Source of the DNA: Carboxylicivirga sp.
GTDB lineage: Bacteria > Bacteroidota > Bacteroidia > Bacteroidales > Marinilabiliaceae
Assembly (NCBI GenBank): GCA_025210475.1
Contig: JAOARW010000035.1
Span: forward strand, 215,637 to 279,636
Length of the DNA stretch: 64,000 nt
Reading direction: 5' to 3'
Shown one piece after another: positions 28,202-37,839 of this stretch. How positions within the stretch are numbered: the first letter of the stretch is position 1; each line of letters opens with the position of its first letter. A program made the translations under genes and the position numbers. The notes under the pieces are model-generated. The model was not told where the DNA came from and did no database searches. It saw only the letters and a list, made by a program, of their open reading frames with translations.

Positions 28202-31200
28202 ATGAAAGAATCGAACAAGAAAAAAATGATAACCAGTCAAATAAAGAGAGTCTTTAGGCAAATAGCTCTTGCTTTCTTTGTTGTGACAGGGATAAGCAAT
28301 GCATCAGCCAATGATAATATATTACACGAGGCCGGTCAAACGGCTCAACAGGCTCAAAGAAAAAAAATTACCGGAACCATTAAAGGTGAAGATGGAGAAC
28401 CCATACCTGGGGCTGCAATTTTTGTAAAGGGAAACACCATAGGGACAATAAGCGATATAAACGGATTCTTTACCATTGAAATACCAATGGAAATAACTAA
28501 GCTCAATATATCATTTATAGGCATGGTGCCTCAAGTCATTGAGTTAGGCAATCAAACCAACTTTTCGATTGTAATGCAAGAAGAAGTTAAAGGTATTGAT
28601 GAGATTGTAGTAGTTGGAATGCGAGGTGCTCAAATTAGGGAGATACAGGCCAAAAGAAATGCGGCAACAGTAATTGAGTCCATTACTCCTGAAGATATTG
28701 GAAACTTCTCTGATGAGAGTGTGACTGATGCTTTGGAAAGAGTACCTGGTGTACAAATAGAACGAGATGAAACAGGTGTTGAAGGTGATCGGGTATCAGT
28801 ACGCGGATTGGGTTCGCAGTTCGTAGGTGTTACGATTAATGGTCGTACACCTCTTTCGGCGGGTAACGAAGGAACCACTAACTTCCGTAAATTTAATGTT
28901 GGCGTTTTGCCACCTGAAATTGTACATGGGGCTAAAGTCTATAAAACACCAGATGCCACACTAGTTGATCCTGGCATGGGGGGGGGTGTCGATTTTCAGA
29001 CACTACGTCCGCTCAATATAAAATACAGGGATAATCGCAATTTTATGGTTATTGCAAATGCACGAGGAGAATACAACCCTTTGGTTGAAGGCGTTGATAT
29101 TCAACCAAGATTAAGTGCAGGGCTAGGTTTTAAAACTAAAAACAATAAGCTTGGCTTTTTCGCTTCAGTTATAAAAAGTAGATCAGAGCGTTCACGCGCT
29201 GAGACATATACCAGGGTTAACCCAAGAGATATACGTGTAGATAGTAATGGAGACGGAATATTTAATGAAGAGGATGGAGATATTCTTTATGAAGGCATCT
29301 TAACTCCAACAAGTCGTACAAATAATCCGATTCAAGAAACACGCGAAAGGTTGGGATATTCAGCATCTTTGCAATGGAAACCGTTAAAAAACTTTGAGAT
29401 TTTAGTTGATTATACCAGTGCTACATATAATAATATGTCTAACCGAACTTTATCACGCCAGCTTATTTCCTTTGGGGGCAACAATGGTATTTATAGTAAT
29501 AAAAACTTCTTCAAGCCAGAAGATGTTGTGATTGAAGATAATTACCTGCGTTACTTTACAACCAGTGGTTATAAATCAAGGGTGCAGGATCAAGTGAGTA
29601 GCCTTCAATTTGACAACAATACAACCAATAATATTGGAGGGATTAATATTAAATATAATTTGAAGGGATGGATCATGAGCTTTGACTATTCTATGTCTAA
29701 CCTGGATTTCCGTCAGAACCTGATTACCTATGGTGCAATGATTTTGGATTATAGTCGGATTAATCAAGATGGCATTATTTACGATGTACGTGGTGGCGCA
29801 CCTATGTTCAGTTGGGCGCCTGATGATAATGCAACTTTAGATTATACATTATATGGGTTTAAAGCGAATAAAGATGTTTTAGCGCCAGGTAATCAGGGGT
29901 ATAGAATTAAAGAAACAGTAGGAAATAACTATGCCTATAAGTTTGATATAAAAAAGAAGTTGAGTAAACGCATGACTATTCAGGCGGGCGCGCGCTATAG
30001 CTCAAACGAGGTAGATTATCGAACAGGTAACGGACAAGATAGAAAGCCGACAGAAGAGCAGTTTCAAATTATGAAGGATGCCTATAAAGGTAATTTTATC
30101 AATAATTTTATAAGTGAAAAAAACATAGGGAGTAATTCATGGATTTATGCCAACAGAGATATAATCAGAGAAGGTGTTCCTGAATTTTATACAGTCAATG
30201 AGGGTAATCTTTTCTCTGTTAACTTCAGAGATCTCATTGGTGCGGAAACTGAATTGAAACCAAATCCAAACAGTGGCTATATTCGAGAGGAAGGACTTGC
30301 TTTATATGGACAAATGAATTTCAAAACCATGCTTTGGGGGCGTAACCTTTCCGGTAATCTGGGCGTTAGAGCCATACGCACCGATATAAATGCCATTGGC
30401 TTTTCTGGCGTGTCAACCAAAAGTCCCGATCCTGATGAAGAAGATGTAGATGTAGCTATCAATGCTGTGACTGAAGTCAAGAGTTCAAGGTGGGATGTGA
30501 ATCCGTCATTAAACCTGAAATGGGAGCTTAATAGGAATCTTGTTTATCGTTTAAGCCTTTCGCGTGCCGTATCACGCCCAAAGCTTACCGATTTAGTACC
30601 GACCAATAAGGTAAGTAGTTTGTCTGCCGACTTTATTAACGGGCCTGATTACGACCCCAATGAGTTGTACTCGCAAAATAGTATTAAAAAAGCTAATGTC
30701 GACTTAAAGCCATACTCGGCCTGGCAAATGGACCATACTTTTGAGTATTACCTAAAAACCGGAGGTGCACTTGTTTTTAGTGGATTTTACAAAAAGATTC
30801 ATGATTATATCTTAAACATTGAGAATGAAGGGCAACCATTCCCTGGAGAAGATGCACTTGGTTTGGAGCTTGATCCTAACATTCCTTGGGATGAGATGAA
30901 GTTTACTATAAAGCAGGCAGAGAATTTTACAGATGCCGATTTATATGGTTTCGAATTTGGCTTCAACCAAATGTTTAGATTCTTACCTAATCCATTTAAT
31001 TATTTTGGCGTAAAAGGGAACTACAACTTTGTGAGTAGTAGTTTTTCTAAAGATGTAGGTGATAATAATAATGGTTTTCCAGGTTCATCAAAGCATAGTG
31101 TAAATGGAGTATTATACTTTGATAAGGATCGACTAAATTGGCGTTTAGCTTATTCTTACAGATCAGATTACTTACGTCAATTGGGTGGGGCAGGTGATCG

Positions 31201-31411
31201 TATAGCTCAAACTGTTTTTACTGAGGGAAGATCCAAACTTAATTTTAGAATAGCATATAACATGCTTAGAAATAGAAATCTACAACTATCACTTAGTGCC
31301 ACTAACTTAACTGGTGCTAATCAGGTTGGTTATATAGGCTCACCAGGTAATACTTACCAATACATTGATTTAGATAGAACTTATACATTGGGTATAAGGT
31401 ATAAACTTTAA
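28202..31411 (+). CDS. TonB-dependent receptor, SusD-less, without STN domain
   Basis: A 1069-residue outer-membrane receptor: signal peptide (to about 36), carboxypeptidase-regulatory beta-sandwich (KKITGTIKGEDGEPIPGAAI, about 55-135), plug domain with RVPGVQIERDETGVEGDRVS followed by VRGLGSQF (about 175-215), then a 22-strand-type barrel ending in an aromatic-rich strand (YTLGIRYKL). The plug resembles the TIGR01782 group more than classical SusC. No SusD gene follows. It is closely related to 38978-42352 but lacks that protein's STN signalling domain, so it would import rather than signal. A hairpin follows the stop. Confidence 0.92.
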   Translation: MKESNKKKMITSQIKRVFRQIALAFFVVTGISNASANDNILHEAGQTAQQAQRKKITGTIKGEDGEPIPGAAIFVKGNTIGTISDINGFFTIEIPMEITKLNISFIGMVPQVIELGNQTNFSIVMQEEVKGIDEIVVVGMRGAQIREIQAKRNAATVIESITPEDIGNFSDESVTDALERVPGVQIERDETGVEGDRVSVRGLGSQFVGVTINGRTPLSAGNEGTTNFRKFNVGVLPPEIVHGAKVYKTPDATLVDPGMGGGVDFQTLRPLNIKYRDNRNFMVIANARGEYNPLVEGVDIQPRLSAGLGFKTKNNKLGFFASVIKSRSERSRAETYTRVNPRDIRVDSNGDGIFNEEDGDILYEGILTPTSRTNNPIQETRERLGYSASLQWKPLKNFEILVDYTSATYNNMSNRTLSRQLISFGGNNGIYSNKNFFKPEDVVIEDNYLRYFTTSGYKSRVQDQVSSLQFDNNTTNNIGGINIKYNLKGWIMSFDYSMSNLDFRQNLITYGAMILDYSRINQDGIIYDVRGGAPMFSWAPDDNATLDYTLYGFKANKDVLAPGNQGYRIKETVGNNYAYKFDIKKKLSKRMTIQAGARYSSNEVDYRTGNGQDRKPTEEQFQIMKDAYKGNFINNFISEKNIGSNSWIYANRDIIREGVPEFYTVNEGNLFSVNFRDLIGAETELKPNPNSGYIREEGLALYGQMNFKTMLWGRNLSGNLGVRAIRTDINAIGFSGVSTKSPDPDEEDVDVAINAVTEVKSSRWDVNPSLNLKWELNRNLVYRLSLSRAVSRPKLTDLVPTNKVSSLSADFINGPDYDPNELYSQNSIKKANVDLKPYSAWQMDHTFEYYLKTGGALVFSGFYKKIHDYILNIENEGQPFPGEDALGLELDPNIPWDEMKFTIKQAENFTDADLYGFEFGFNQMFRFLPNPFNYFGVKGNYNFVSSSFSKDVGDNNNGFPGSSKHSVNGVLYFDKDRLNWRLAYSYRSDYLRQLGGAGDRIAQTVFTEGRSKLNFRIAYNMLRNRNLQLSLSATNLTGANQVGYIGSPGNTYQYIDLDRTYTLGIRYKL

Positions 31412-31426
31412 TGTCATAAATAGTTG

Positions 31427-31460
31427 GGTGCTCCCTAAACTTGTTGTAGGGAGCACCTTT
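31427..31460 (+). terminator. Probable terminator after the first receptor gene
   Basis: A perfect 10-bp stem, GGTGCTCCCT (31427-31436) and AGGGAGCACC (31448-31457), with an 11-base loop, followed by only TTTG. It lies 16 bp after the receptor stop. Confidence 0.65.
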
Positions 31461-31584
31461 GTTAATGCACCGGAAAGCTTTGTAACTGTCTTATGAAGCA
31501 AATGAATAAATCCCATTAATCAGTTAGTTGATATCTAAATTGGTGTTTAGCAATAGAAAAGGCACTAGTTAAAAGTAAAATATT

Positions 31585-32355
31585 ATGAAAAAAATTACAT
31601 TCTTATTATCTTTTGTACTATCTACATCCATGTGTATCGCTCAATCATTTGAATTTAATACCGACGAGGATAATAAAGGTTGGGATGCTGTGACTAATAC
31701 AAGTGGAACCATTGCCAATGGAGCATACACTCTACAGGTAACGGCTTCGCAAGATTTTATTTCACTCTTTAATAATACTACCGTAAAAACCTCCCCAACA
31801 GCTGTTAATCCTTCAACCGTGCAATACCTGCACATTGTTGCTAATATTATTCCTTCCACTGTAAAGACATTAAATTTAAGATTTAATAATGGAGCAAATA
31901 AAACAAAGGAAATTAGCAATCTTCTTAGCCCCGGTAAACAAACGTATACCATAGATATGAATGAATTGTTCGGAACAGATTGGTCGAGCTCAACCTCCAT
32001 TAATAATTTTAGGATACGCTTCGTAAATCAGACTTCAGCGGGTGACCTGACGGTAGGTACAGATATTGCATCTATTGAAAAGATTGTTTTTAGTGGCGCT
32101 ATAGTGCTTGAAATTAGCGATCTAAGTTCGTTTGGTTTTTCAATGTATCCTAATCCGGTTTGTGATAAAGTGTATTTCCAAGCTGACGAACCAATCAAAA
32201 AAATACAGATTTTTAATCTTTCAGGCAAAGAGATTGTAAGCGATATTGATTTCAGCAACAATTGTATAGATGTTTCTGGTCTTGCTAATGGCATTTACCT
32301 TGCTAAGGTATATATAAATGGATCAGTTGGTTCATTTAAGTTTGTTAAGCATTAA
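31585..32355 (+). CDS. Secreted protein with T9SS type-A sorting tail; binding-module-like front
   Basis: A 256-residue protein: signal peptide (MKKITFLLSFVLSTSMCIAQ), a beta-rich module of about 150 residues resembling a carbohydrate-binding jelly roll (FEFNTDEDNKGWDAVTNTSG, VKTLNLRFNNGANKTKEISN), then a C-terminal type IX secretion sorting domain (SMYPNPVCDKVYFQ, IQIFNLSGKEI, GLANGIYLAKVYINGS). Secretion through T9SS would place it on the cell surface. No catalytic motif is seen; a glycan-capturing role is inferred from location. Confidence 0.78.
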   Translation: MKKITFLLSFVLSTSMCIAQSFEFNTDEDNKGWDAVTNTSGTIANGAYTLQVTASQDFISLFNNTTVKTSPTAVNPSTVQYLHIVANIIPSTVKTLNLRFNNGANKTKEISNLLSPGKQTYTIDMNELFGTDWSSSTSINNFRIRFVNQTSAGDLTVGTDIASIEKIVFSGAIVLEISDLSSFGFSMYPNPVCDKVYFQADEPIKKIQIFNLSGKEIVSDIDFSNNCIDVSGLANGIYLAKVYINGSVGSFKFVKH

Positions 32356-32369
32356 TTTTAAATCTATAT

Positions 32370-32409
32370 GAACGGTTTTTTATGTTAAAATTATCATAGA
32401 GAACCGTTC
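32370..32409. terminator. Hairpin between the T9SS protein and the first beta-helix gene
   Basis: GAACGGTT (32370-32377) pairs with AACCGTTC (32402-32409) around a 24-base AT-rich loop. There is no T-run on the plus strand directly after, so it could be an operator or RNA-stability element instead. Confidence 0.4.
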
Positions 32410-32462
32410 CAAACGAACTCATACTTTTTTACAAATTATTAATCAATATAAAGAAAACAGCC

Positions 32463-34445
32463 ATGATTAGAAATGTCCTTTTACTATTGGTGTTTGGCCT
32501 AACACTTTGTAAAGCACAAACCAACTATTATGTATCAAGTGTGCGAGGCGATGATGCCAATAATGGTTCAGTGGCAAATCCATTTAGAACCATTCAAAAA
32601 GCAAATGAAGTACTTAGCGAGGGTGGAACTTGTTATATAATGCAGGGCATATATCGTGAAACTGTTACAGTGCCAACTAACAATATTACCTATAAGAACT
32701 ATCAGGATGATTATGTCGTTATAACTGGTCTAGATATTATAGAAAACTGGACACACGATAAGGAAGGAATCTATAAAGCTTCATCTTTGGATAGTATTAG
32801 CCAGGTTTTTGTCAATGGAAAACGCATGAATTGGGCAAGGTTTCCTAATGAAGATGGCAATATGTTCAATAAAGGAGATTTGGCTAAGCTCAATTTTGAA
32901 AAGCCTTTCAACGTAAGCGACCCTAAAAACTTAAGTGAGCCGCCAAAGGCAAAGGCTATGTTTATGGAGAGTGTTATGCCTTCTTTTCCAAATGATTTTT
33001 TTAAAGGAGGATATATTGTAGGTATTGGTGATAAAAAATCATGGTGGAGTTCCTCTCGAGGGCGTGTCACCGCTTCAAATGGCACACAATTGACCTGTAC
33101 TGATTTGAACTGGCTTTGGATTAGGGGGAAATTCGTAGGAAACTGTATCGGTTATGTAATAGGCATTAAAAATGCCATTGATGTTGGTAAAGAATGGGCA
33201 TATGAAAATGGGAACTTGTTTTTACAGCCTAGCAATGGTGACGATTTGAACGAACAGATTGTGGAGGGTCGAACCCGTTTAGTAGCCTTTAATCTGTCTG
33301 ATAAGTCCAGTGTTAAATTAGAAGGGTTGCATATTAAAGCAGGTAATATACTTATGCCTGCTGCCACTAATTGTAAAATTTTAAACTGTACAGTTAGGTA
33401 TGGTACCACGTTTTCGAATTACGATATAGGTTCACTGACTCAATTAGAAGAATGGGGAGATTACAAGTATCGTGATGCCGCTATATCCATTGGAGGCTCC
33501 GGTAATGTAGTTAAAACTTGTTACATAGGTGATACTTGGGGAACTGGTGTTTCGTTATGGGGTGATTTCAACACCGTAGATGACAATATTATTCACCAAA
33601 CGAACTGGCAAGCAGCACGCAGGGCTCCAGTGTCCATTCTAGGTGATGATAACAAGGTGATTAATAATTCTATTAAGGATACGGGCAGAGATGGCATAGA
33701 GCTGGGACATGCTAATTTTGTCGGTGTTGTAGGAGATAGGGCGACAATCAAGAACAATATCATCAAGAATGTGGCATGGTATTGCCCAGATTCCGGTTTC
33801 CTTTATGTCAACCATGCTGGAAGTGCCTACCCTGATGCATGTACCGAAATTGCTTATAATATTATGGATGGTTATCAATTGCCTCAATATTATACGGGGC
33901 ATGGAGGTATATACTTGGATAGCGGGTCTTGCGGATACCTCATTCATCATAACGTATTTATGAACTGTAAAACAGGCGTGCACATTAATGAAAGAAATAT
34001 GGAACAATACCCCCATGCCGTTTACGTATATAATAATACAGGAATCAATGTGGATAAAGTATGCAACCACAACTATAACCCTGTTACTGCAGCTAAAGAA
34101 AAAGCAGGTATAAGCCCTAATTCCGAAGTTGTTGCTATTAATAATATCAGTACCAAAAGCAATAAAAACCGGGCCACTTTAAAACGGAACAATTACAAAA
34201 TTCCCAATAATGAATTGGCTGATATTACCAATGGTGACTTTCAACTAAAGCATAACTCGATAGCCATTGACGTAGGTGAAGAAATTTATGGAATTACAGA
34301 CGGTTTTATAGGCACAGCACCTGATGCAGGTGCTTTTGAGTTTGGCATAGAACCGTGGAAAGCCGGTGCTTCGTTTGAAGTACCTGATTTCTGGGACGAG
34401 TTGATGTTAAAAGAATTAACGGAAGTGGAAACAATAACCGAGTAA
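32463..34445 (+). CDS. Secreted right-handed parallel beta-helix protein, CAZyme candidate
   Basis: A 660-residue protein with a signal peptide (to about KAQ19) and the pattern of a pectate-lyase-like parallel beta-helix: NYYVSSVRGDDANNGSVANP followed by FRTIQKANEVL, an insert (VFVNGKRMNWARFPNEDGNM) and repeated coils (CYIGDTWGTGVSLWGDFNTV, NKVINNSIKDTGRDGIELGH, IKNNIIKNVAWYCPD). The ARFPNE segment also occurs in GH141-type and related beta-helix hydrolases. Family and catalytic residues are not assignable by eye. It is a tandem paralogue of 34977-37619 and lacks that protein's C-terminal extension. Confidence 0.75.
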   Translation: MIRNVLLLLVFGLTLCKAQTNYYVSSVRGDDANNGSVANPFRTIQKANEVLSEGGTCYIMQGIYRETVTVPTNNITYKNYQDDYVVITGLDIIENWTHDKEGIYKASSLDSISQVFVNGKRMNWARFPNEDGNMFNKGDLAKLNFEKPFNVSDPKNLSEPPKAKAMFMESVMPSFPNDFFKGGYIVGIGDKKSWWSSSRGRVTASNGTQLTCTDLNWLWIRGKFVGNCIGYVIGIKNAIDVGKEWAYENGNLFLQPSNGDDLNEQIVEGRTRLVAFNLSDKSSVKLEGLHIKAGNILMPAATNCKILNCTVRYGTTFSNYDIGSLTQLEEWGDYKYRDAAISIGGSGNVVKTCYIGDTWGTGVSLWGDFNTVDDNIIHQTNWQAARRAPVSILGDDNKVINNSIKDTGRDGIELGHANFVGVVGDRATIKNNIIKNVAWYCPDSGFLYVNHAGSAYPDACTEIAYNIMDGYQLPQYYTGHGGIYLDSGSCGYLIHHNVFMNCKTGVHINERNMEQYPHAVYVYNNTGINVDKVCNHNYNPVTAAKEKAGISPNSEVVAINNISTKSNKNRATLKRNNYKIPNNELADITNGDFQLKHNSIAIDVGEEIYGITDGFIGTAPDAGAFEFGIEPWKAGASFEVPDFWDELMLKELTEVETITE

Positions 34446-34976
34446 ATCCTGAAGTTGTTTAATATTGTCGTTAAAGAATAATGCAAAAATCAACTATGTT
34501 AAGCGATGTTTAGTGGTATATATAGGTTTCAGGACGTACTAGAATTGCCTTGAAGGCATCTAGTCATGCAATGGTTCTTTCTGCAACAAAACGTTCATTA
34601 TATAGAGCTTTATCAAAGAATGAAACGTCATTCTTAGCATTACGTTTATTGTTGTCAAATTATCGGAGATATCGTATTTGAAAATATAGTTTCTAAATGG
34701 CACTATATCAAGACCAGCATGTACATTAATGAAAGGTCCATTAGAACAAATATATGACTGTTATAATGATGTAACCAAACATTAAAATTTTGGTCATAAA
34801 CATCTGCTAGAAGTTACAGGGTAATTGAAATAACCATAAATGAAAACAAATACCAAAGCCAATTATTACTTTATATTTGGGAGGTGTGCCTTTAAAAATA
34901 AAAAATACTGTGTTCGAGTATCAACAAGATGAAAATTGACTGTAGTAATTTTTTAGTTTTCCTCGGTAAAGAAATT
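34446..34976. other. Spacer between the two beta-helix paralogues, with transposase debris
   Basis: Contains a decayed minus-strand transposase C-terminus (listed separately at 34461-34665). The remaining 300 bp are AT-rich. A TATATTTG box at 34872-34879 could be a -7 element for the second paralogue, but no matching TTG box lies at the right distance. Confidence 0.5.
34461..34665 (-). pseudogene. Remnant of an IS5-like transposase C-terminus
   Basis: The minus strand reads FDNNKRNAKNDVSFFDKALY then NERFVAERTIA-stop-LDAFKAILVRPETYIYH-stop-TSLNIVDFCIIL. The ERT(N)AW-LD-FKALL-RFE core of a transposase tail is clear, with stops at the two expected Trp positions. It suggests that an IS once sat between, or helped duplicate, the beta-helix genes. 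Confidence 0.65.
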
Positions 34977-37619
34977 ATGAAAAATTTAGTTATGTGTAAA
35001 TATTTACTGTTAATATTAGTATTTTGTATATCGCTTTGTAAGGCGCAAACCAACTATTATGTATCAAGTGTACGGGGTGATGATAACAATGATGGTTCAG
35101 AAGTGGATCCATTTAAAACCATTCAAAAAGCAAACGAAGTACTTAGCGAGGGAGGTACTTGTTATATCATGCAAGGTGTTTATCGTGAAACCATTACTGT
35201 GCCAATAAACAATATCACCTATAAAAATTACAAGGATGATTATGTTGTCATAACTGGTTTAGATATTATTGAAAACTGGACACATGATAAGAACGGTATT
35301 TACAAAGCGTCGTCTTTGGATAGTATAACCCAGGTATTTGTTAATGGAGAACGCATGAATTGGGCAAGGTTTCCTAATGAAGATGGCAATATGTTCAATA
35401 AAGGAGATTTGGCAAAGCTCAATTTTGAAAAGCCTTTTAACGTAAGCGACCCTAAAAACCCAAGCGAGGTACCAAAGGCCAATGCTACTTTTACAGGCAG
35501 TGGTTTACCTTCTTTTCCGAACGATTTTTTTAAAGGTGGATATATTGTTGGTATTGGAGACCAAAAATCATGGTGGAGTTCATCCCGAGGCAGGGTAATT
35601 GCTTCAAATGAAAACGAATTGACGTGTACTGGTTTGAACTGGTTGTGGATTAGAGGTAAGTTTGTAGGGGATTGTTTAGGTTATGTAATAGGCATTAAAA
35701 ATGCCATTGATGTTGGAAAAGAGTGGGCCTATGAAAAGGGAGAGTTGTTTCTACAGCCCAACAATGGTACAGATTTAAACGAGCAGGTTGTAGAAGGCCG
35801 TACTCGTTTGGTGGCTTTTGATGTATCGGATAAATCCAATGTTAAACTAGAAGGCCTTCATATTAAAGCAGGAAATATACTTATGCCTGCTGCCACCAAT
35901 TGCATAGTTGTGAATTGCACGGTAAAGTACGGCACTACGTTTTCGAAGTATGATATAGGTTCACTGTCTCAGTTAGAGGAATGGGGTGATTACAAATACC
36001 GTGATGCGGCTATATCCATAGGAGGTTCCAACAATTTAGTAAAAGAATGCTATATAGGTGATACCTGGGGAACTGGTGTTTCGTTATGGGGTGATTTCAA
36101 CACTGTAGATGACAATATTATATACCAAACGAACTGGCAAGCTGCACGCAGAGCACCAGTGTCCATTTTAGGCGATGATAACAAGGTGATTAATAATTCA
36201 ATTAAGGATACGGGCAGAGATGGCATAGAGATGGGACATGCCACCTTTGTTGGAGTTATTGGTGATAGAGCAACAATCAACAACAACATCATCGAAAATG
36301 TGGCCTGGTATTGCCCTGATTCGGGATACCTCTATGTCAACCATGCCGGAAGTGCATATCCTGATGCAGGAACAGAAATTGCTTATAACATTATGGATGG
36401 CTATCAATCGCCGCAATATTATACGGGGCATGGAGGTATATACTTAGACAGTGGGTCCAGTGGATATTTAATTCACCATAACGTATTTATGAATTGCGAA
36501 ACAGGCGTGCACATTAATGAAAGAACTTTGCAGCATTACCCACACGCCATTTATGTGTATAACAATACAGGTATCAATGTGGATAAAGTATGCAACCACA
36601 ACTATAACCCTGTTAATGCAGCTAAAGAAAGGGAAGGCATAAGCCATAATTCAGAAGTGGTTGCCATAAATAACATCAGTACCAAAAGCAATGTAAACCT
36701 AGCTACGGTAAAAAGAAACAATTACAAGGTTTCTGTTAATGAGTTGGTTGATATAAACAATGAAAAATTTCAGTTAAAAAATATCTCAATTGCAATAGAT
36801 GCAGGCGAAGAAATCAATGGTATTACAGAGGGATTTACTGGGGCTGCACCTGATGCAGGTGCTTTTGAGTTTGGTATAGAATCCTGGAAAGCGGGTGCTT
36901 CATTTGACGTTCCTGATTTTTGGGATGAGCTGATGTTAAGAGAATTAATGGAAGGTAAAATCATAACCAGGGAAGATATTGAAGCTGCTAAAAAAGTAAA
37001 AGCTACCCAATGGCAAACCAATAGCGACAAATGGGTATTAACTGATAATTCTGCGACCAATGTAGCCTCAAGTGCATCATTGGAAGCTGCAAGTGTTAGA
37101 GCTTATCGTAAAATTTATGATTTGCAACCCAATACAAAATATACTATGTTCTTCGATTATGAAATATCAAATGTTGATGGAGAACAAGCAGGTATAAAAG
37201 TAAGTATTCATGAAGGAGAATTTACAGAATCTGATTATTCCAATTTAGCTGTAAAAGCAATTACAACTGACATACAAAGTCCCGATTCAGAGGTAGGTAT
37301 CGGTTCAATAGATTTTACCCCGAGCGGAAACCATATTAATGCTATTTTTCATAAAGTAGGAGCAGGTGGTAAGAAGGCCAATGCCAAGGTTGCCAATTTA
37401 TCATTTGCCATAAGCACTTCATCAAAAGAAATGGAGCAAACGTCCGAATACCAAGTTGTGTCTATCAATAAGGTAATAGATGTTAGAGGAGCTAAGCTGG
37501 AAAAAATTTACGATATGAGCGGTCGTGAAGTTAAGAATAATAAGCTTAAACGTGGTGCATATATCGTTAAAGTGTCTTGTCGCTCTATCGTCAGTACCCG
37601 AAAGGTTTTTGTTTATTAA
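34977..37619 (+). CDS. Secreted parallel beta-helix protein with binding module and T9SS-like tail
   Basis: About 880 residues from the ATG at 34977, the first that gives a normal signal peptide (MKNLVMCKYLLLILVFCISL). Residues about 20-655 are a near copy of 32463-34445 through the same landmarks (WARFPNEDGNMFN, CYIGDTWGTGVSLWGDFN). The extra 220 residues hold a beta-sandwich module (YRKIYDLQPNTKYTMFFDYE, about 680-810) and a terminal domain (LEKIYDMSGREVKNNKLKRG, AYIVKVSC) like a T9SS sorting tail. So this copy probably goes to the surface through T9SS while its twin may stay periplasmic. The FecR gene follows after 220 bp. Confidence 0.75.
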   Translation: MKNLVMCKYLLLILVFCISLCKAQTNYYVSSVRGDDNNDGSEVDPFKTIQKANEVLSEGGTCYIMQGVYRETITVPINNITYKNYKDDYVVITGLDIIENWTHDKNGIYKASSLDSITQVFVNGERMNWARFPNEDGNMFNKGDLAKLNFEKPFNVSDPKNPSEVPKANATFTGSGLPSFPNDFFKGGYIVGIGDQKSWWSSSRGRVIASNENELTCTGLNWLWIRGKFVGDCLGYVIGIKNAIDVGKEWAYEKGELFLQPNNGTDLNEQVVEGRTRLVAFDVSDKSNVKLEGLHIKAGNILMPAATNCIVVNCTVKYGTTFSKYDIGSLSQLEEWGDYKYRDAAISIGGSNNLVKECYIGDTWGTGVSLWGDFNTVDDNIIYQTNWQAARRAPVSILGDDNKVINNSIKDTGRDGIEMGHATFVGVIGDRATINNNIIENVAWYCPDSGYLYVNHAGSAYPDAGTEIAYNIMDGYQSPQYYTGHGGIYLDSGSSGYLIHHNVFMNCETGVHINERTLQHYPHAIYVYNNTGINVDKVCNHNYNPVNAAKEREGISHNSEVVAINNISTKSNVNLATVKRNNYKVSVNELVDINNEKFQLKNISIAIDAGEEINGITEGFTGAAPDAGAFEFGIESWKAGASFDVPDFWDELMLRELMEGKIITREDIEAAKKVKATQWQTNSDKWVLTDNSATNVASSASLEAASVRAYRKIYDLQPNTKYTMFFDYEISNVDGEQAGIKVSIHEGEFTESDYSNLAVKAITTDIQSPDSEVGIGSIDFTPSGNHINAIFHKVGAGGKKANAKVANLSFAISTSSKEMEQTSEYQVVSINKVIDVRGAKLEKIYDMSGREVKNNKLKRGAYIVKVSCRSIVSTRKVFVY

Positions 37620-37839
37620 CGTTTGATGTATTTTATCTGCTTCAATACGAACCATGCAAACAAATAAATATAATTAATGTGTAATTTTTTAAATAGGCAT
37701 TGCCATTTTTTAGCTATTGGGAGTCATTGCTTATATTTGTATGTGTCATATAAAAGGGAAAATTGTTTCTAATGGTAAGTTTTAAAATTACTTATTTCGA
37801 AGAGATATTTACTTTTACGCCATACTTAATAATTAAAGA

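Noticed and set aside
28202..32355. SusD-type lipoprotein after the receptor (31585 protein)
   Set aside because: It is only 256 residues, lacks helical TPR-like segments and a lipobox, and ends with a T9SS tail; it is not SusD.
34690..34800. Possible third beta-helix copy (ACATTAATGAAAGG shared with the paralogues)
   Set aside because: The match is only about 15 bases around one word and does not extend; not enough for a gene remnant.
37732..37739. TATATTTG box as promoter of fecR
   Set aside because: No TTG element at the proper distance upstream; a plausible -7 box alone is too common in AT-rich DNA.
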